Origin: Acinetobacter courvalinii
GTDB taxonomy: Bacteria; Pseudomonadota; Gammaproteobacteria; Pseudomonadales; Moraxellaceae
Direction: 5' to 3'
Assembly (NCBI RefSeq): GCF_014635545.1
Contig: NZ_BMDA01000007.1
Span: forward strand, 80,510-144,509
DNA: 64,000 nt
The position numbers and the translations under genes are program-made. The first letter of the stretch is position 1. Each line of letters begins with the position of its first letter. Below, piece after piece: positions 56,232-64,000 of the stretch. The notes below the pieces were generated by a model. It was not told where the DNA came from. It saw nothing but the letters and a program-made list of their open reading frames with translations, and searched no databases.

Positions 56232-57053
56232 TTAGAAAAATGAATCAAACATATTGAATAAGGTGCTACCTGGGGCTCGAGGGGGATGTACATAGGTGAC
56301 TTCACCTGCCTGAGTCGGAGTTTTGTTCTCAATGCGGATACGGGCCGGATGATCGGTTCCTTCGTAATAGACCTTGATTTGCGAGGTCCATAAGCGTCCT
56401 GTACTTTCACTATAAAATAATGGCAGAGCAGGCACCGGTACATTCATACGGTCAAAGCGCAGTTGATGATGACTGGTGTTGTGAAACTCAATCGGGGTCA
56501 CTGCTCGGAAAGCACGTGGTTTCAGTAGATTCAAATCAATACGCCCGTCGACTGAAGTGGCGTAGCAAATCTCACCATTTTGCGGGTCTTTACCAAACCA
56601 GGTGTCTTTCGGTTGAATGACTGGAATATCAAAAAGCGGTTCAGAAAGACCATCTACCAGACCAGCGATCCACAATGGCGTACTGATGTATAAGGTGCCA
56701 CGCTGACCTGCGGGAATATAAATCGGATCCACAGGACGAATCACCACTGAACGGTCAGCTAGTCGTGGCATCAGATGAAAGGTACTGTTGGTTTTATGGA
56801 ACATGTAGCGTTCAATTTTTGCAGGGGGTGGCATGGCAAATTCAATATCGTTCAATATTCGCCATTGTTGTTCGTAGTCATACTGAAATTGAGGGCGATG
56901 ATATTCCAGCCGCCATTCTTTGATGCCGCGAGTCAGACGAAAGAGCAATGAACCGAATTGCCAAGCTTTGGCCTGTTGAAGTTCGAATTGTTGTTCGCCC
57001 CACCATTTCAATGTATTGGAAGGCGGCGCTTCAAATTGATTATTTTGAGACAA
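56232..57053 (-). CDS. Conserved hypothetical protein linked to an MscS channel (possibly DUF432)
   Basis: 273 residues, soluble, rich in aromatic residues and beta-strand-like sequence, without signal peptide or membrane segment. Notable stretches are IRPVDPIYIPAGQRGTLYIS, STPLWIAGLV and YYEGTDHPARIRIENKT. From memory it may belong to the DUF432 group; I cannot confirm this. It precedes the MscS-type channel gene by nine bases, so the pair is one operon and the protein may modulate or assemble with the channel. It is divergent from gspE. Confidence 0.7.
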   Translation of the reverse strand: MSQNNQFEAPPSNTLKWWGEQQFELQQAKAWQFGSLLFRLTRGIKEWRLEYHRPQFQYDYEQQWRILNDIEFAMPPPAKIERYMFHKTNSTFHLMPRLADRSVVIRPVDPIYIPAGQRGTLYISTPLWIAGLVDGLSEPLFDIPVIQPKDTWFGKDPQNGEICYATSVDGRIDLNLLKPRAFRAVTPIEFHNTSHHQLRFDRMNVPVPALPLFYSESTGRLWTSQIKVYYEGTDHPARIRIENKTPTQAGEVTYVHPPRAPGSTLFNMFDSFF

Positions 57054-57146
57054 GATGCAAAATTCCTTTGTGAGTATGCTAAACAGACTTCACGCTGTAA
57101 TCTGCTTAGAGTACACTCAATACTTTCTCTTATCATTATTTGTGTG

Positions 57147-58637
57147 ATGCAAATACTTAAACAAATACAAATTCCTTATAGTTTTGCCAAGCGACATGGC
57201 GTTTTATTGCGCTATGAAGGTGATCAAATTTTTATTGTACGACGCAGGGACACTGCGCGTATTGCGTTGCAGGAAGCGCGTCGAATTTTGGGGAAATCTG
57301 CTCACGATCAATTGTGTAGTGATCAGGAATTTCATGCCTTACTCAGTTCCAGTTATGCGGGGGATACCGGCGAATCGCAACAGGTTGCAGCAGGGCTGGA
57401 AGATCATCCCGATTTATTGAGTCTGGCCGATCAGGTCCCTGAAGCCGAAGACCTGATGGATCAGGAGGATGATGCGCCGATTGTGCGTTTAATCAATGCC
57501 TTATTATCAGAAGCGATTCGGGTCAGTGCCTCGGATATTCATATCGAAGCCTTTGAGAAAAAACTGTCAGTACGTTTGCGTGTTGATGGCCAATTGCGTG
57601 AGATTGTTCAGCCACGTCGTGAGCTGGCACCGTTACTGGTCTCACGGATCAAGGTCATGGCAAAACTGGATATTGCCGAAAAGCGGGTCCCGCAAGATGG
57701 CCGTATTTCATTGCGTCTGGCTGGACGTGAAGTAGATGTCCGTGTTTCGACTTTACCTTCTTCACATGGTGAACGTGTAGTGATGCGTTTGCTGGACAAG
57801 CAGGCGGGGCGTCTCAACATGACCCATTTGGGTTTGATGAAAAATGACTATGAGCGCTTAACTCAACTGGTGCATCGTCCACATGGCATTATTCTGGTGA
57901 CTGGCCCAACCGGATCGGGTAAAACCACGACCTTGTATGCGGCATTGTCTGATCTGAATGACAATACCCGTAATATCCTGACTGCCGAAGATCCAATTGA
58001 ATATCAGCTGGAAGGGATTGGACAAACTCAGGTCAATACCAAAGTGGATATGACCTTTGCGCGTGCCTTGAAGGCGATGTTACGTCAGGACCCTGACGTG
58101 GTGATGGTCGGTGAGATTCGTGATCTGGAAACTGCTGAGATTGCAGTACAAGCTTCGTTAACGGGTCACTTGGTATTGTCTACCCTACATACCAATACCG
58201 CAATTGGAGCAGTAACACGTTTAAAGGATATGGGAATCGAGCCATTCCTCTTGGCCAGTTCTTTAATTGGGGTGATTGCCCAACGTCTGGTGCGAACCCT
58301 ATGTCCGCATTGTGTCACATGGCGAGCGGCAGATGCTTTTGAGCGTCAGGTTTTCCAGCATCTTAAAGCCGATGAAGCAATGCAACTGCCTGAGCCGAAG
58401 GGTTGCGAAAAGTGTTCACATGTGGGCTTTAGCGGACGAACTGCTATTTATGAAATCGTGCCAGTCGATGAGTCGATGCGCCGTTTGATTCATGGCAATG
58501 CGGCTGAGTATGAACTGGAAAATCATGCACGCCGTCATGCAGCGTCCATCCGTGATGATGGTTTATTGAAAGTCCTAGCAGGTAAAACCACATTGGAAGA
58601 AGTACTTCGTGTCACCAATGAAGCTGCGGAAGAGTAA
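57147..58637 (+). CDS. gspE: Type II secretion system ATPase GspE
   Basis: 496 residues from the ATG at 57147; upstream in-frame codons back to 56958 overlap the divergent gene and are not credible. N-terminal domain residues 1-~120; ATPase core with SASDIHIEAFEKKLSVRLRV, Walker A GPTGSGKTTTLYAAL, the Asp box AEDPIEYQLEGIGQTQV, Walker B RQDPDVVMVGEIRD and a zinc-binding C-x2-C pair twice (CPHC, CEKC). It powers secretion of folded proteins, such as lipases, across the outer membrane. No other gsp gene is here; scattered gsp genes are usual in Acinetobacter. Confidence 0.93.
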   Translation: MQILKQIQIPYSFAKRHGVLLRYEGDQIFIVRRRDTARIALQEARRILGKSAHDQLCSDQEFHALLSSSYAGDTGESQQVAAGLEDHPDLLSLADQVPEAEDLMDQEDDAPIVRLINALLSEAIRVSASDIHIEAFEKKLSVRLRVDGQLREIVQPRRELAPLLVSRIKVMAKLDIAEKRVPQDGRISLRLAGREVDVRVSTLPSSHGERVVMRLLDKQAGRLNMTHLGLMKNDYERLTQLVHRPHGIILVTGPTGSGKTTTLYAALSDLNDNTRNILTAEDPIEYQLEGIGQTQVNTKVDMTFARALKAMLRQDPDVVMVGEIRDLETAEIAVQASLTGHLVLSTLHTNTAIGAVTRLKDMGIEPFLLASSLIGVIAQRLVRTLCPHCVTWRAADAFERQVFQHLKADEAMQLPEPKGCEKCSHVGFSGRTAIYEIVPVDESMRRLIHGNAAEYELENHARRHAASIRDDGLLKVLAGKTTLEEVLRVTNEAAEE

Positions 58638-58653
58638 ATTTAAGCTTTGAAAT

Positions 58654-58687
58654 AAAAACAGCATGCAGATCGCATGCTGTTTTGTTA
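58654..58687. terminator. Bidirectional terminator after gspE
   Basis: AAAACAGCATGC / GCATGCTGTTTT around AGATC, between genes ending at 58637 (+) and 58700 (-). Confidence 0.85.
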
Positions 58688-58699
58688 TGGTCGATCAAA

Positions 58700-59134
58700 T
58701 TATGCAGCAGTCACGATATTAAAATTCACATCAATATTGTTGCGGGTTGCATTTGAATACGGGCAAACGATATGTGCGGCAGCAACCAGTTGTTCTGCTT
58801 CCGCTTGTTCCATTCCGATCAGATATACATTTAAAGTGACTTCAATACCAAAACCTGTTGGAATGGGGCCAATACCGACCTCACCTTCTACATAGGCATC
58901 TTTGCTGATATTGAACTTATCGCGGTTGGCAACAAACTTCATTGCTCCCAAGAAACAGGCAGAATAGCCGGCAGCAAACAGTTGCTCTGGATTGGTGACT
59001 TCGCCACCTGCACCGCCCATTTCTTTAGGTACACCGAGTTTTACATCTAAGACACCGTCAGAAGAGGTTGCACGGCCATCTCGACCACCGGTTGCTTTTG
59101 CTTTCGCACGATAAACCACTTTTTCTAATGACAT
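58700..59134 (-). CDS. ohr: Organic hydroperoxide resistance protein Ohr
   Basis: A 144-residue OsmC/Ohr thiol peroxidase that reduces organic hydroperoxides. The two catalytic cysteines are in [12 protein letters not shown] (about residue 60) and [12 protein letters not shown] (about 124); the catalytic Arg is likely in [10 protein letters not shown] near residue 20. The C-terminal VDVNFNIV ending is typical of Ohr rather than OsmC. No ohrR repressor gene is adjacent. Confidence 0.94.
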   Translation of the reverse strand: MSLEKVVYRAKAKATGGRDGRATSSDGVLDVKLGVPKEMGGAGGEVTNPEQLFAAGYSACFLGAMKFVANRDKFNISKDAYVEGEVGIGPIPTGFGIEVTLNVYLIGMEQAEAEQLVAAAHIVCPYSNATRNNIDVNFNIVTAA

Positions 59135-59370
59135 GATAATGATCCCTGAATATTATTGAATGCAATTTGATCGTACTGATTCTGAAGCAAAATACAAGTC
59201 AGTAAACGTTGCCGATCTTGCCCTCTTTGGTTGTTATGCGTGTAGGATAAATGTCAGTTTGTTGTCGGCACTATGGCTGTTAGATGTGGGGAGTCCGGTT
59301 GTTGCCCGTTTAGTTTGAATAGGCGTGTACGTAGGGCGGGCTGAACAGTGGGAAAATATTATCGCTTATA

Positions 59371-59404
59371 AAAAACAAAAGGCATAAGTAATCAAACTTA
59401 TGCC
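59371..59404 (-). terminator. Terminator of the 59433-59795 gene
   Basis: Read on the minus strand: GGCATAAGT / ACTTATGCC with a short loop, followed by TTTTGTTTTTT. It lies just after the small exported-protein gene. The ~235 bases between it and ohr (59135-59370) hold nothing else I can identify. Confidence 0.85.
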
Positions 59405-59432
59405 AAGGCTAGTAACATGTTCTGTTAGTGAA

Positions 59433-59795
59433 TTACCACAGATCGGCAATTTTTTTCATCAGACGGGCACGATAACGCGCTGTCGGATTGCTGAGATTAT
59501 TTTGCGCTTCAAGTTCAAAATGTTGCTGCCAGGCCTTGATCATTTCCAGCGTGGTACCTTTTTGTTTAATCACAGCAACATCTTCACGTTGAATATTATC
59601 CAGACGTTGACGGGCACCTTCTGGACCTGTTCCCCAGCCAATAATCCATTGACCAAACGCATTTAAGGATAAATTCTGCGGGGTAGACAAGATCGTTGCT
59701 GAAGTTGCCGATTCCTCGATATTTGCATCAACTGTCATTGCATGAAGTGATACAGTGGTCCCCAAAAAAAACAAAGCAGCGATAAATCTAAACAT
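59433..59795 (-). CDS. Small exported protein of unknown function
   Basis: 120 residues with a signal peptide (FRFIAALFFLGTTVSLHA, cleavage after Ala19) and a mature helical region. The most distinctive part is NAFGQWIIGWGTGPEGARQR, which recalls a small family of unknown function seen in Acinetobacter (possibly DUF4951, from memory). The protein ends in basic residues (YRARLMKKIADLW). It is monocistronic with its own terminator and lies in the periplasm by prediction. Confidence 0.75.
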   Translation of the reverse strand: MFRFIAALFFLGTTVSLHAMTVDANIEESATSATILSTPQNLSLNAFGQWIIGWGTGPEGARQRLDNIQREDVAVIKQKGTTLEMIKAWQQHFELEAQNNLSNPTARYRARLMKKIADLW

Positions 59796-60005
59796 GAATA
59801 AAGCTTAATAAGAATCAGTTGATGATGTTACATCATGCCTATCCCAAAATCATTCGACTTTGTTCGATCATGATCAAATAAATTATATTAAATCATGAAT
59901 CTAGAAAAGCTACATTGATAAAAATTGAACAATACGGTCAGTACATGTGCTGTTGCCGTTATTTTGTGCAAAACTAACATTGAAAATGTTGCGATTATGG
60001 CAGTT

Positions 60006-60830
60006 TTAATAATTAATTAATTTGCGATGTTGCATCAGTGGCATAGAAGCACGTATAGCATTTTGTTCTTCAAGATCAAATGCACTGGTGATGAGACCAT
60101 GACCTTCAGTCTCGATCATCTGAAGCAGCTGGCCACGACTATTGGTAATCCCGGCATGCCCCCAAGTTTGACGTTTGTCACCATGCCAGCCTTGCTGGGC
60201 AGCACCTAAAACATAACATTGGCTATCCATGGCCCGCGCTTGCAGTAGCAACTGCCAATGCATTTGACCCGTCGTATAGGTAAAGGCAGCAGGGGCGGTT
60301 AACATATTGGCGCCTTGCTGGCGTAAGGTTAAAGCCAGTTCTGGAAAGCGTAAGTCATAGCAGACCATCAGGCCGATATTACCAAAAGGTGTTTTGGCAA
60401 CGATGACCTGATCACCCGGTTCAAAGAATTTAGATTCCTGATAACCGCCCACCGCGTCACTGACTTGCACATCAAATAAATGAATTTTATCGTAGCGTGC
60501 TTCGGTGCCTTCAGGACTGATACATAAACTGACGGTTCGAACCCGGCCATCCTGAATGATTGAACCATCTGGACGGAAAGGGCATGGGAGCGTACCCGCA
60601 ATAATCCAGATCTGATAGCGATGTGCCAGTTGTTCCAGTCGTTGTTGGATACTCTCGAATTGCGCTGCGGTCTCACGCTGTTTACCCGCAGCAAAGCAGA
60701 CGAAGTTTTCAGGAAAAACGATCAGTTCAGCTGCCTGAGCTTTACTCTGTTGAATTAATGATTCAATGACAACGAAATTGGCTTCGATATCATTTTGGGA
60801 GTTCATTTGTACAACAGAGAGTAAAGTCAT
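60006..60830 (-). CDS. Carbon-nitrogen hydrolase (nitrilase superfamily, Nit2/omega-amidase-like)
   Basis: A 274-residue amidohydrolase. The catalytic Glu-Lys-Cys triad is seen in IVFPENF (Glu, about 42), RYDKIHLFD (Lys, about 112) and LMVCYDLRFPEL (Cys, about 155). The CYDLRFPEL form and the HSRG-like end (GHAGITNSRG) resemble Nit1/Nit2 enzymes, which cleave omega-amides or deaminated glutathione. It is followed by gigB upstream on the same strand with a 28-base gap, so co-transcription with the gig genes is possible. Confidence 0.88.
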   Translation of the reverse strand: MTLLSVVQMNSQNDIEANFVVIESLIQQSKAQAAELIVFPENFVCFAAGKQRETAAQFESIQQRLEQLAHRYQIWIIAGTLPCPFRPDGSIIQDGRVRTVSLCISPEGTEARYDKIHLFDVQVSDAVGGYQESKFFEPGDQVIVAKTPFGNIGLMVCYDLRFPELALTLRQQGANMLTAPAAFTYTTGQMHWQLLLQARAMDSQCYVLGAAQQGWHGDKRQTWGHAGITNSRGQLLQMIETEGHGLITSAFDLEEQNAIRASMPLMQHRKLINY

Positions 60831-60858
60831 ATAGGCGCCGCGTTATCAGGTTTAATGA

Positions 60859-61380
60859 TCAAGCGTTTTGTTTATGTGCATCGAGATTGAGGCAATCTTG
60901 TTCTTTTTGCAATTGTTTAACCAGAGGTTCAAACATATTCTGGTTATTTTCATTTAAACGCATCAGTGTTTTATGTGCATCGAGCACAGTATTGAGCATG
61001 GCACTATGAGTGACATGTTCATCGGTAAGCTCTAACGTACATACACTCGGATCGCCACAGTAATTTAAAATCACAAATACCTGACCTAGCCCCATGCTGT
61101 TGGCCAAGGTGGTAATATCCGGATTTGTTGACAGCATGACTGCTTGGATCTGATGAACTTGCTTTAGCTTTAAACCCAGTTTTGCCAGAATGCCTAAAAC
61201 GGTACTGTCAATAAACGTGGTTTCAGTTAAGTCAACGATTGCACCAACAACATTTTGCTGTTGTTCAATTCGGTTGAGCAGTTTGTCTAGACTTATACAA
61301 GAGTGAGCACGCACTTCGCCAATAAGCTTGAAAATATGCGTTCCGTTCAAACTTGCATATTCAACATGACCTGTTGACAT
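60859..61380 (-). CDS. gigB: STAS-domain anti-sigma factor antagonist GigB
   Basis: 173 residues from the ATG at 61380; an in-frame TTG at 61440 is less likely. The STAS domain is HIFKLIGEVRAHSCISLDKL then VDLTETTFIDSTVLGIL, whose Ser in FIDST is the likely phosphorylation site. A longer-than-usual C-terminus (~65 residues) is charged and helical. In A. baumannii GigB is an anti-anti-sigma-type regulator dephosphorylated by GigA and linked to stress and antibiotic tolerance through NPr. The adjacent phosphatase gene supports this identity. Confidence 0.85.
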   Translation of the reverse strand: MSTGHVEYASLNGTHIFKLIGEVRAHSCISLDKLLNRIEQQQNVVGAIVDLTETTFIDSTVLGILAKLGLKLKQVHQIQAVMLSTNPDITTLANSMGLGQVFVILNYCGDPSVCTLELTDEHVTHSAMLNTVLDAHKTLMRLNENNQNMFEPLVKQLQKEQDCLNLDAHKQNA

Positions 61381-61482
61381 ATAAATGCCATTTTCAGAGA
61401 AAGGATATAAAATTATCCCATAGTGATATTCCAGACACAAGTGGGTGGATGCCTGGATTTGGTTAAGCTTATGATATTTAAA

Positions 61483-62481
61483 TTAATTCATTCGGCGAAG
61501 GCTGAGTATCGCAATGTCATCCGCAACATGGTCGGGTGCTTTAAAGGCATCATTTTGCAGGTGTTCGACCAGTTGATTAAACTGATCATTCAGGCCACCA
61601 TCGAAAGGTTCAAGCGCACCATCCGAACACACAATGAACCGTGCCTGAGGGCTTAATACACAGCGATGCTCTTCAACTTCCAGTTCCTCGGTGAGCCCTA
61701 AGGGAAAGCTACTGGTGGTTAAAATCTGTGGAGGCTGGTTCGGTTCAAAAATGATTGGAGGCGGGTAATGTCCTGCACTCGACCAACGTACTTCATGGGT
61801 CGCCAGATTTAAAATACCAGCTACCATGGTGATATGCTTTTCAATATTTTCTTGCACCAACATGGCATTGAGTTTCTGAATTAATTGTCCTGGTGTTTTT
61901 GAGCGACCATGAAAGGCGGCCATCCACGAGGTTAATAGGCTACTGGTGACACCATGTCCTGATACATCTGCCAGATAGAACAGCACTTCTTCATCATTCA
62001 AACGCCAATAGTCATACCAGTCACCGGATAGATAGGCCGAAGGCTGAAAAAAAGATTCAAACTGGTAGTTCGGCAGCTCAATCGGGTTTGGTAACAAACG
62101 TTTTTGTAATTCAGCCGCCGAAGGTAAGTCACGGCTATCCTGATTACGTTTATATTGCGCGTCGATCTTGAATAAAGAATGGATTGGATTCTTGGGTAAG
62201 CTATCCCAAATCCAGCCCGCCAAGGCTCCCAGTTCCCATGCTTGCGCCAAAGCCGCACCTTCATGTTCAAAGGCAAGTACCACCGTCGGCAACTTCCATT
62301 GATACTTTAAAAAATCTTGTACGTCGGCAATCGCAATAATGGTTTGATCATACAAGTCCAGATCATCAACTCGAATGATCTGCAAACTTGGTAACTCGGT
62401 TAAAGCTTGATCTAGACAGGGTATGGCGCGTGTGGGTTGAATGAAATACATAGATGAATAGTCAATCCTTTGTATGATCAT
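61483..62481 (-). CDS. gigA: SpoIIE/RsbU-type PP2C phosphatase GigA
   Basis: 332 residues. The N-terminal ~120 residues resemble a response-regulator-like or sensory domain without an obvious full receiver signature. The PP2C-like phosphatase domain follows: LSGDWYDYWRL, LFYLADVSGHGVTSSLL, RFIVCSDGALEPF and DDIAILSL hold the metal-binding Asp residues. The first ATG (62481) is used; 62451 is an alternative. It precedes gigB in the same direction. In A. baumannii GigA dephosphorylates GigB in a stress regulatory pathway needed for virulence. Confidence 0.85.
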   Translation of the reverse strand: MIIQRIDYSSMYFIQPTRAIPCLDQALTELPSLQIIRVDDLDLYDQTIIAIADVQDFLKYQWKLPTVVLAFEHEGAALAQAWELGALAGWIWDSLPKNPIHSLFKIDAQYKRNQDSRDLPSAAELQKRLLPNPIELPNYQFESFFQPSAYLSGDWYDYWRLNDEEVLFYLADVSGHGVTSSLLTSWMAAFHGRSKTPGQLIQKLNAMLVQENIEKHITMVAGILNLATHEVRWSSAGHYPPPIIFEPNQPPQILTTSSFPLGLTEELEVEEHRCVLSPQARFIVCSDGALEPFDGGLNDQFNQLVEHLQNDAFKAPDHVADDIAILSLRRMN

Positions 62482-62582
62482 TTTTAATTCATCATAGATG
62501 AAAGATGACCTATAACTATAGTATTGCCAGAGTTTAAATTCCCTGACAATACATAAGTTTGTAAAACATTATTTTAATATGA

Positions 62583-63470
62583 TCATTTTTCGTCAGAAGA
62601 TGAGTCGTCAACATCATCTGCATCACCAACAAAAGAGACATCATCAGAGTCACCACGTTTCTCTGAAATCTGGAAAGCCTTACGCTGTAAATAGAAATCA
62701 CGGATCATGGAATATTTATCACCTTTCAGGCTTTCTTCAATATCCAGAATTTGTGAACGTGCATCAACGGCTTGTAATACATTGGTAGACCAGTAAATCC
62801 CGTCTTGATCATCCAGTAAATATTTTTGTGGACGTCCAAAACTGTCGGCTGCCAAGCCAAAACCATCACGGAAGGTACTTGGTCCAAAGAAAGGTAACAT
62901 CACATAAGGCCCAGAAGGGACACCGTAATAACCCAGCGTCACGCCAAAGCTTTCTTCTTCTGTGTCTAAGCCTAAACGACGCGCAGGATCAGCAAAACCT
63001 AAAGTGGTTAACGTATTTACCGTAAAACGACCTAAAGTTTTTGCTGCTCGGGTAGGGCGGCCTTGAATGAGCTGATTCACCGCATTCCATGGCTCACCCA
63101 GGTTTTTACGGAACTGACGATAAGGGCTACGCACAGGTTCAGGAACTTTAGCCACATATTGAATCGCAACTGGTTTTAACAAGTTACGGTCTAACATGTC
63201 ATTAAATGCGTAAATCTGACGATTCAATGGCTGTAAAGGATCTTTCACTGCATCTGGTTGTGCAGCATTGGCATTTACTTTTAAATCATTCTTGGTGAGA
63301 TGCTTTAAGTCTTTTATAGCTTGAATGGTGGAAACCTTTTGCTCAGGAGTAACCTGTGCTTGTGATGTCGCAGTTTGAGCGGCAGACTCAGTTGGAGTCT
63401 CTTGCGCAAATACTGATGAACACGCTCCAGCAGTTAACAACCCAAGCAAGATAAAATTCGAGTAATGCAT
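62583..63470 (-). CDS. mlaA: MlaA/VacJ family phospholipid-transport protein
   Basis: 295 residues. MlaA removes misplaced phospholipid from the outer leaflet of the outer membrane and hands it to MlaC. The core shows DPLQPLNRQIYAFNDMLDR, VRSPYRQFRKNLGEPWNAV, RFTVNTLTTLGFADPARRLG and GYYGVPSGPYVMLPFFGPST. The signal peptide ends LLTAGACSS, with either lipid attachment at Cys17 or cleavage after VFA. A Thr/Ser/Ala-rich linker follows, and the C-terminus is very acidic (DDVDDSSSDEK). The mlaFEDCB genes are not in this window. Confidence 0.93.
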   Translation of the reverse strand: MHYSNFILLGLLTAGACSSVFAQETPTESAAQTATSQAQVTPEQKVSTIQAIKDLKHLTKNDLKVNANAAQPDAVKDPLQPLNRQIYAFNDMLDRNLLKPVAIQYVAKVPEPVRSPYRQFRKNLGEPWNAVNQLIQGRPTRAAKTLGRFTVNTLTTLGFADPARRLGLDTEEESFGVTLGYYGVPSGPYVMLPFFGPSTFRDGFGLAADSFGRPQKYLLDDQDGIYWSTNVLQAVDARSQILDIEESLKGDKYSMIRDFYLQRKAFQISEKRGDSDDVSFVGDADDVDDSSSDEK

Positions 63471-63675
63471 ATAAGTCCTTAATCGCTGTGAGAGCGAAAT
63501 AATACAGTCATTAAAATGATTGCGTCACTTAACGCAAAACATAGATATCGAGAGTACAGTTTAATTGTTCTTATCGTATTAAAACAAATTCGGTCGAAAA
63601 ATATAAGAAAAAAAGTAATTTTGCTCTAAAAATATACACTCGATCAAATAAATCAAATAAATTTAAAAAAGGGTG

Positions 63676-63703
63676 TTGCATTGGGTAGGGAATGCTGTAG
63701 AAT
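63676..63703 (+). promoter_or_regulatory. rRNA operon promoter 1
   Basis: TTGCAT, 16 bases, TAGAAT. The -10 is followed by a GC-containing discriminator. It is the first of three tandem promoter-like pairs in the 530-base gene-free right end of the window. Confidence 0.6.
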
Positions 63704-63735
63704 GCACATCCATCGGCGGTGATGCAGATAAAAAC

Positions 63736-63764
63736 TTGTTGAGAAACAAAGATTTGGCTAAAAT
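63736..63764 (+). promoter_or_regulatory. rRNA operon promoter 2 (weak)
   Basis: TTGTTG, 17 bases, TAAAAT, between the two better pairs. Confidence 0.35.
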
Positions 63765-63815
63765 GGTTAGATTCTTGAGTTGATTGATAAGTTTGCTAAA
63801 TATCTAAATTACCTG

Positions 63816-63843
63816 TTGACTTTTAAGAAATTGAGAGTAATAT
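63816..63843 (+). promoter_or_regulatory. rRNA operon promoter 3
   Basis: TTGACT, 16 bases, TAATAT, followed by AGCCGACC, a GC-rich discriminator as expected for a stringently controlled rRNA promoter. Confidence 0.7.
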
Positions 63844-63849
63844 AGCCGA

Positions 63850-64000
63850 CCTAGCTTGATGATGACGAATCATCGAGAAGATCATTAAGAGAATAGAAGA
63901 ACAACTTGTGTGGATTTTTACTGGTTGATCGATCGAAAATATTTCATTGATTAATTGGTTTAAATTTCTCGAAGTTTATTTGAGCAAATATATAAGTCAG
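63850..64000 (+). ncRNA. 5' leader of a 16S-23S-5S rRNA operon (precursor, cut at window end)
   Basis: The sequence from the last promoter to the window end, including AACAACTTGTGTGGATTTTT and the stretch ending GCAAATATATAAGTCAG, matches my recollection of the sequence just upstream of 16S rRNA in Acinetobacter. The mature 16S (starting near GAAGAGTTTGATC) is not in the window. It contains no open frame. The RNase III processing stem's left arm would lie here. Confidence 0.7.

Noticed and set aside
59135-59370. Possible small RNA or gene between ohr and the small exported protein gene
   Set aside because: No reading frame, promoter-terminator pair or stable stem found.

Overview
The window is a stretch of a gamma-proteobacterial chromosome, almost certainly Acinetobacter (Moraxellaceae). 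Evidence for the genus: a three-gene proton-translocating transhydrogenase (pntAA-pntAB-pntB), the gene order gacS / cysM - exonuclease - rlmD - relA - mazG, a lone gspE, a gigA-gigB pair, moderate AT-rich base composition, and a right edge that reads like the leader of an Acinetobacter rRNA operon. The species cannot be named from the sequence. Almost all genes are chromosomal housekeeping genes. There is no prophage, no intact insertion sequence, no CRISPR array and no tRNA gene.

Layout. 1-2.6 kb: transhydrogenase operon, cut at its 5' end. 2.6-7.4 kb: minus-strand genes, including a short-chain dehydrogenase, a frameshifted Nudix hydrolase, rsfS, and a crotonase / hydroxyacid dehydrogenase / hydroxypyruvate isomerase operon. 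7.5-18.2 kb: hybrid kinase gacS divergent from cysM, then exonuclease, rlmD, relA, and mazG with a comEA-like gene. 18.3-23.6 kb: pcnB-folK-panB-panC-rapZ-ptsO-darP in one direction. 23.7-25.3 kb: an acyl-CoA synthetase. 25.5-40.1 kb: the translation block thrS-infC ... rpmI-rplT ... pheS-pheT-ihfA, which is contiguous in many gamma-proteobacteria but is interrupted twice here. The first insert holds small metabolic and membrane genes; the second holds two related membrane-anchored proteins of unknown function flanking two small genes. 40.2-48.2 kb: a repeat-rich lipoprotein, trxA-rho, ppx, accA-tilS-proC-yggT. 48.2-58.6 kb: an acyltransferase, polA, a very large DUF2339 membrane protein, an MscS channel with a partner gene, and gspE. 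58.7-63.5 kb: ohr, a small exported protein, a nitrilase-like amidase, the stress regulators gigB and gigA, and mlaA. 63.5-64 kb: tandem promoters and leader of an rRNA operon whose 16S gene lies beyond the window.

How the parts connect. Several genes belong to stress and nutrient signalling: relA makes (p)ppGpp; ptsO encodes the NPr protein of the nitrogen phosphotransferase system; gigA-gigB encode a phosphatase and an anti-sigma-factor antagonist that, in A. baumannii, are reported to signal through NPr; gacS is a global sensor kinase. Translation and RNA metabolism form the other theme (rsfS, rlmD, pcnB, thrS, infC, rpmI, rplT, pheST, tilS, rho, darP).

Most useful novel points: a thrS leader hairpin whose loop copies a threonine tRNA anticodon loop just before the ribosome binding site; the AUU start of infC; the paralogous tail-anchored protein pair at 32.9-35.9 kb; a candidate small non-autonomous repeat element before pheS; and a 2-base frameshift in the Nudix gene.
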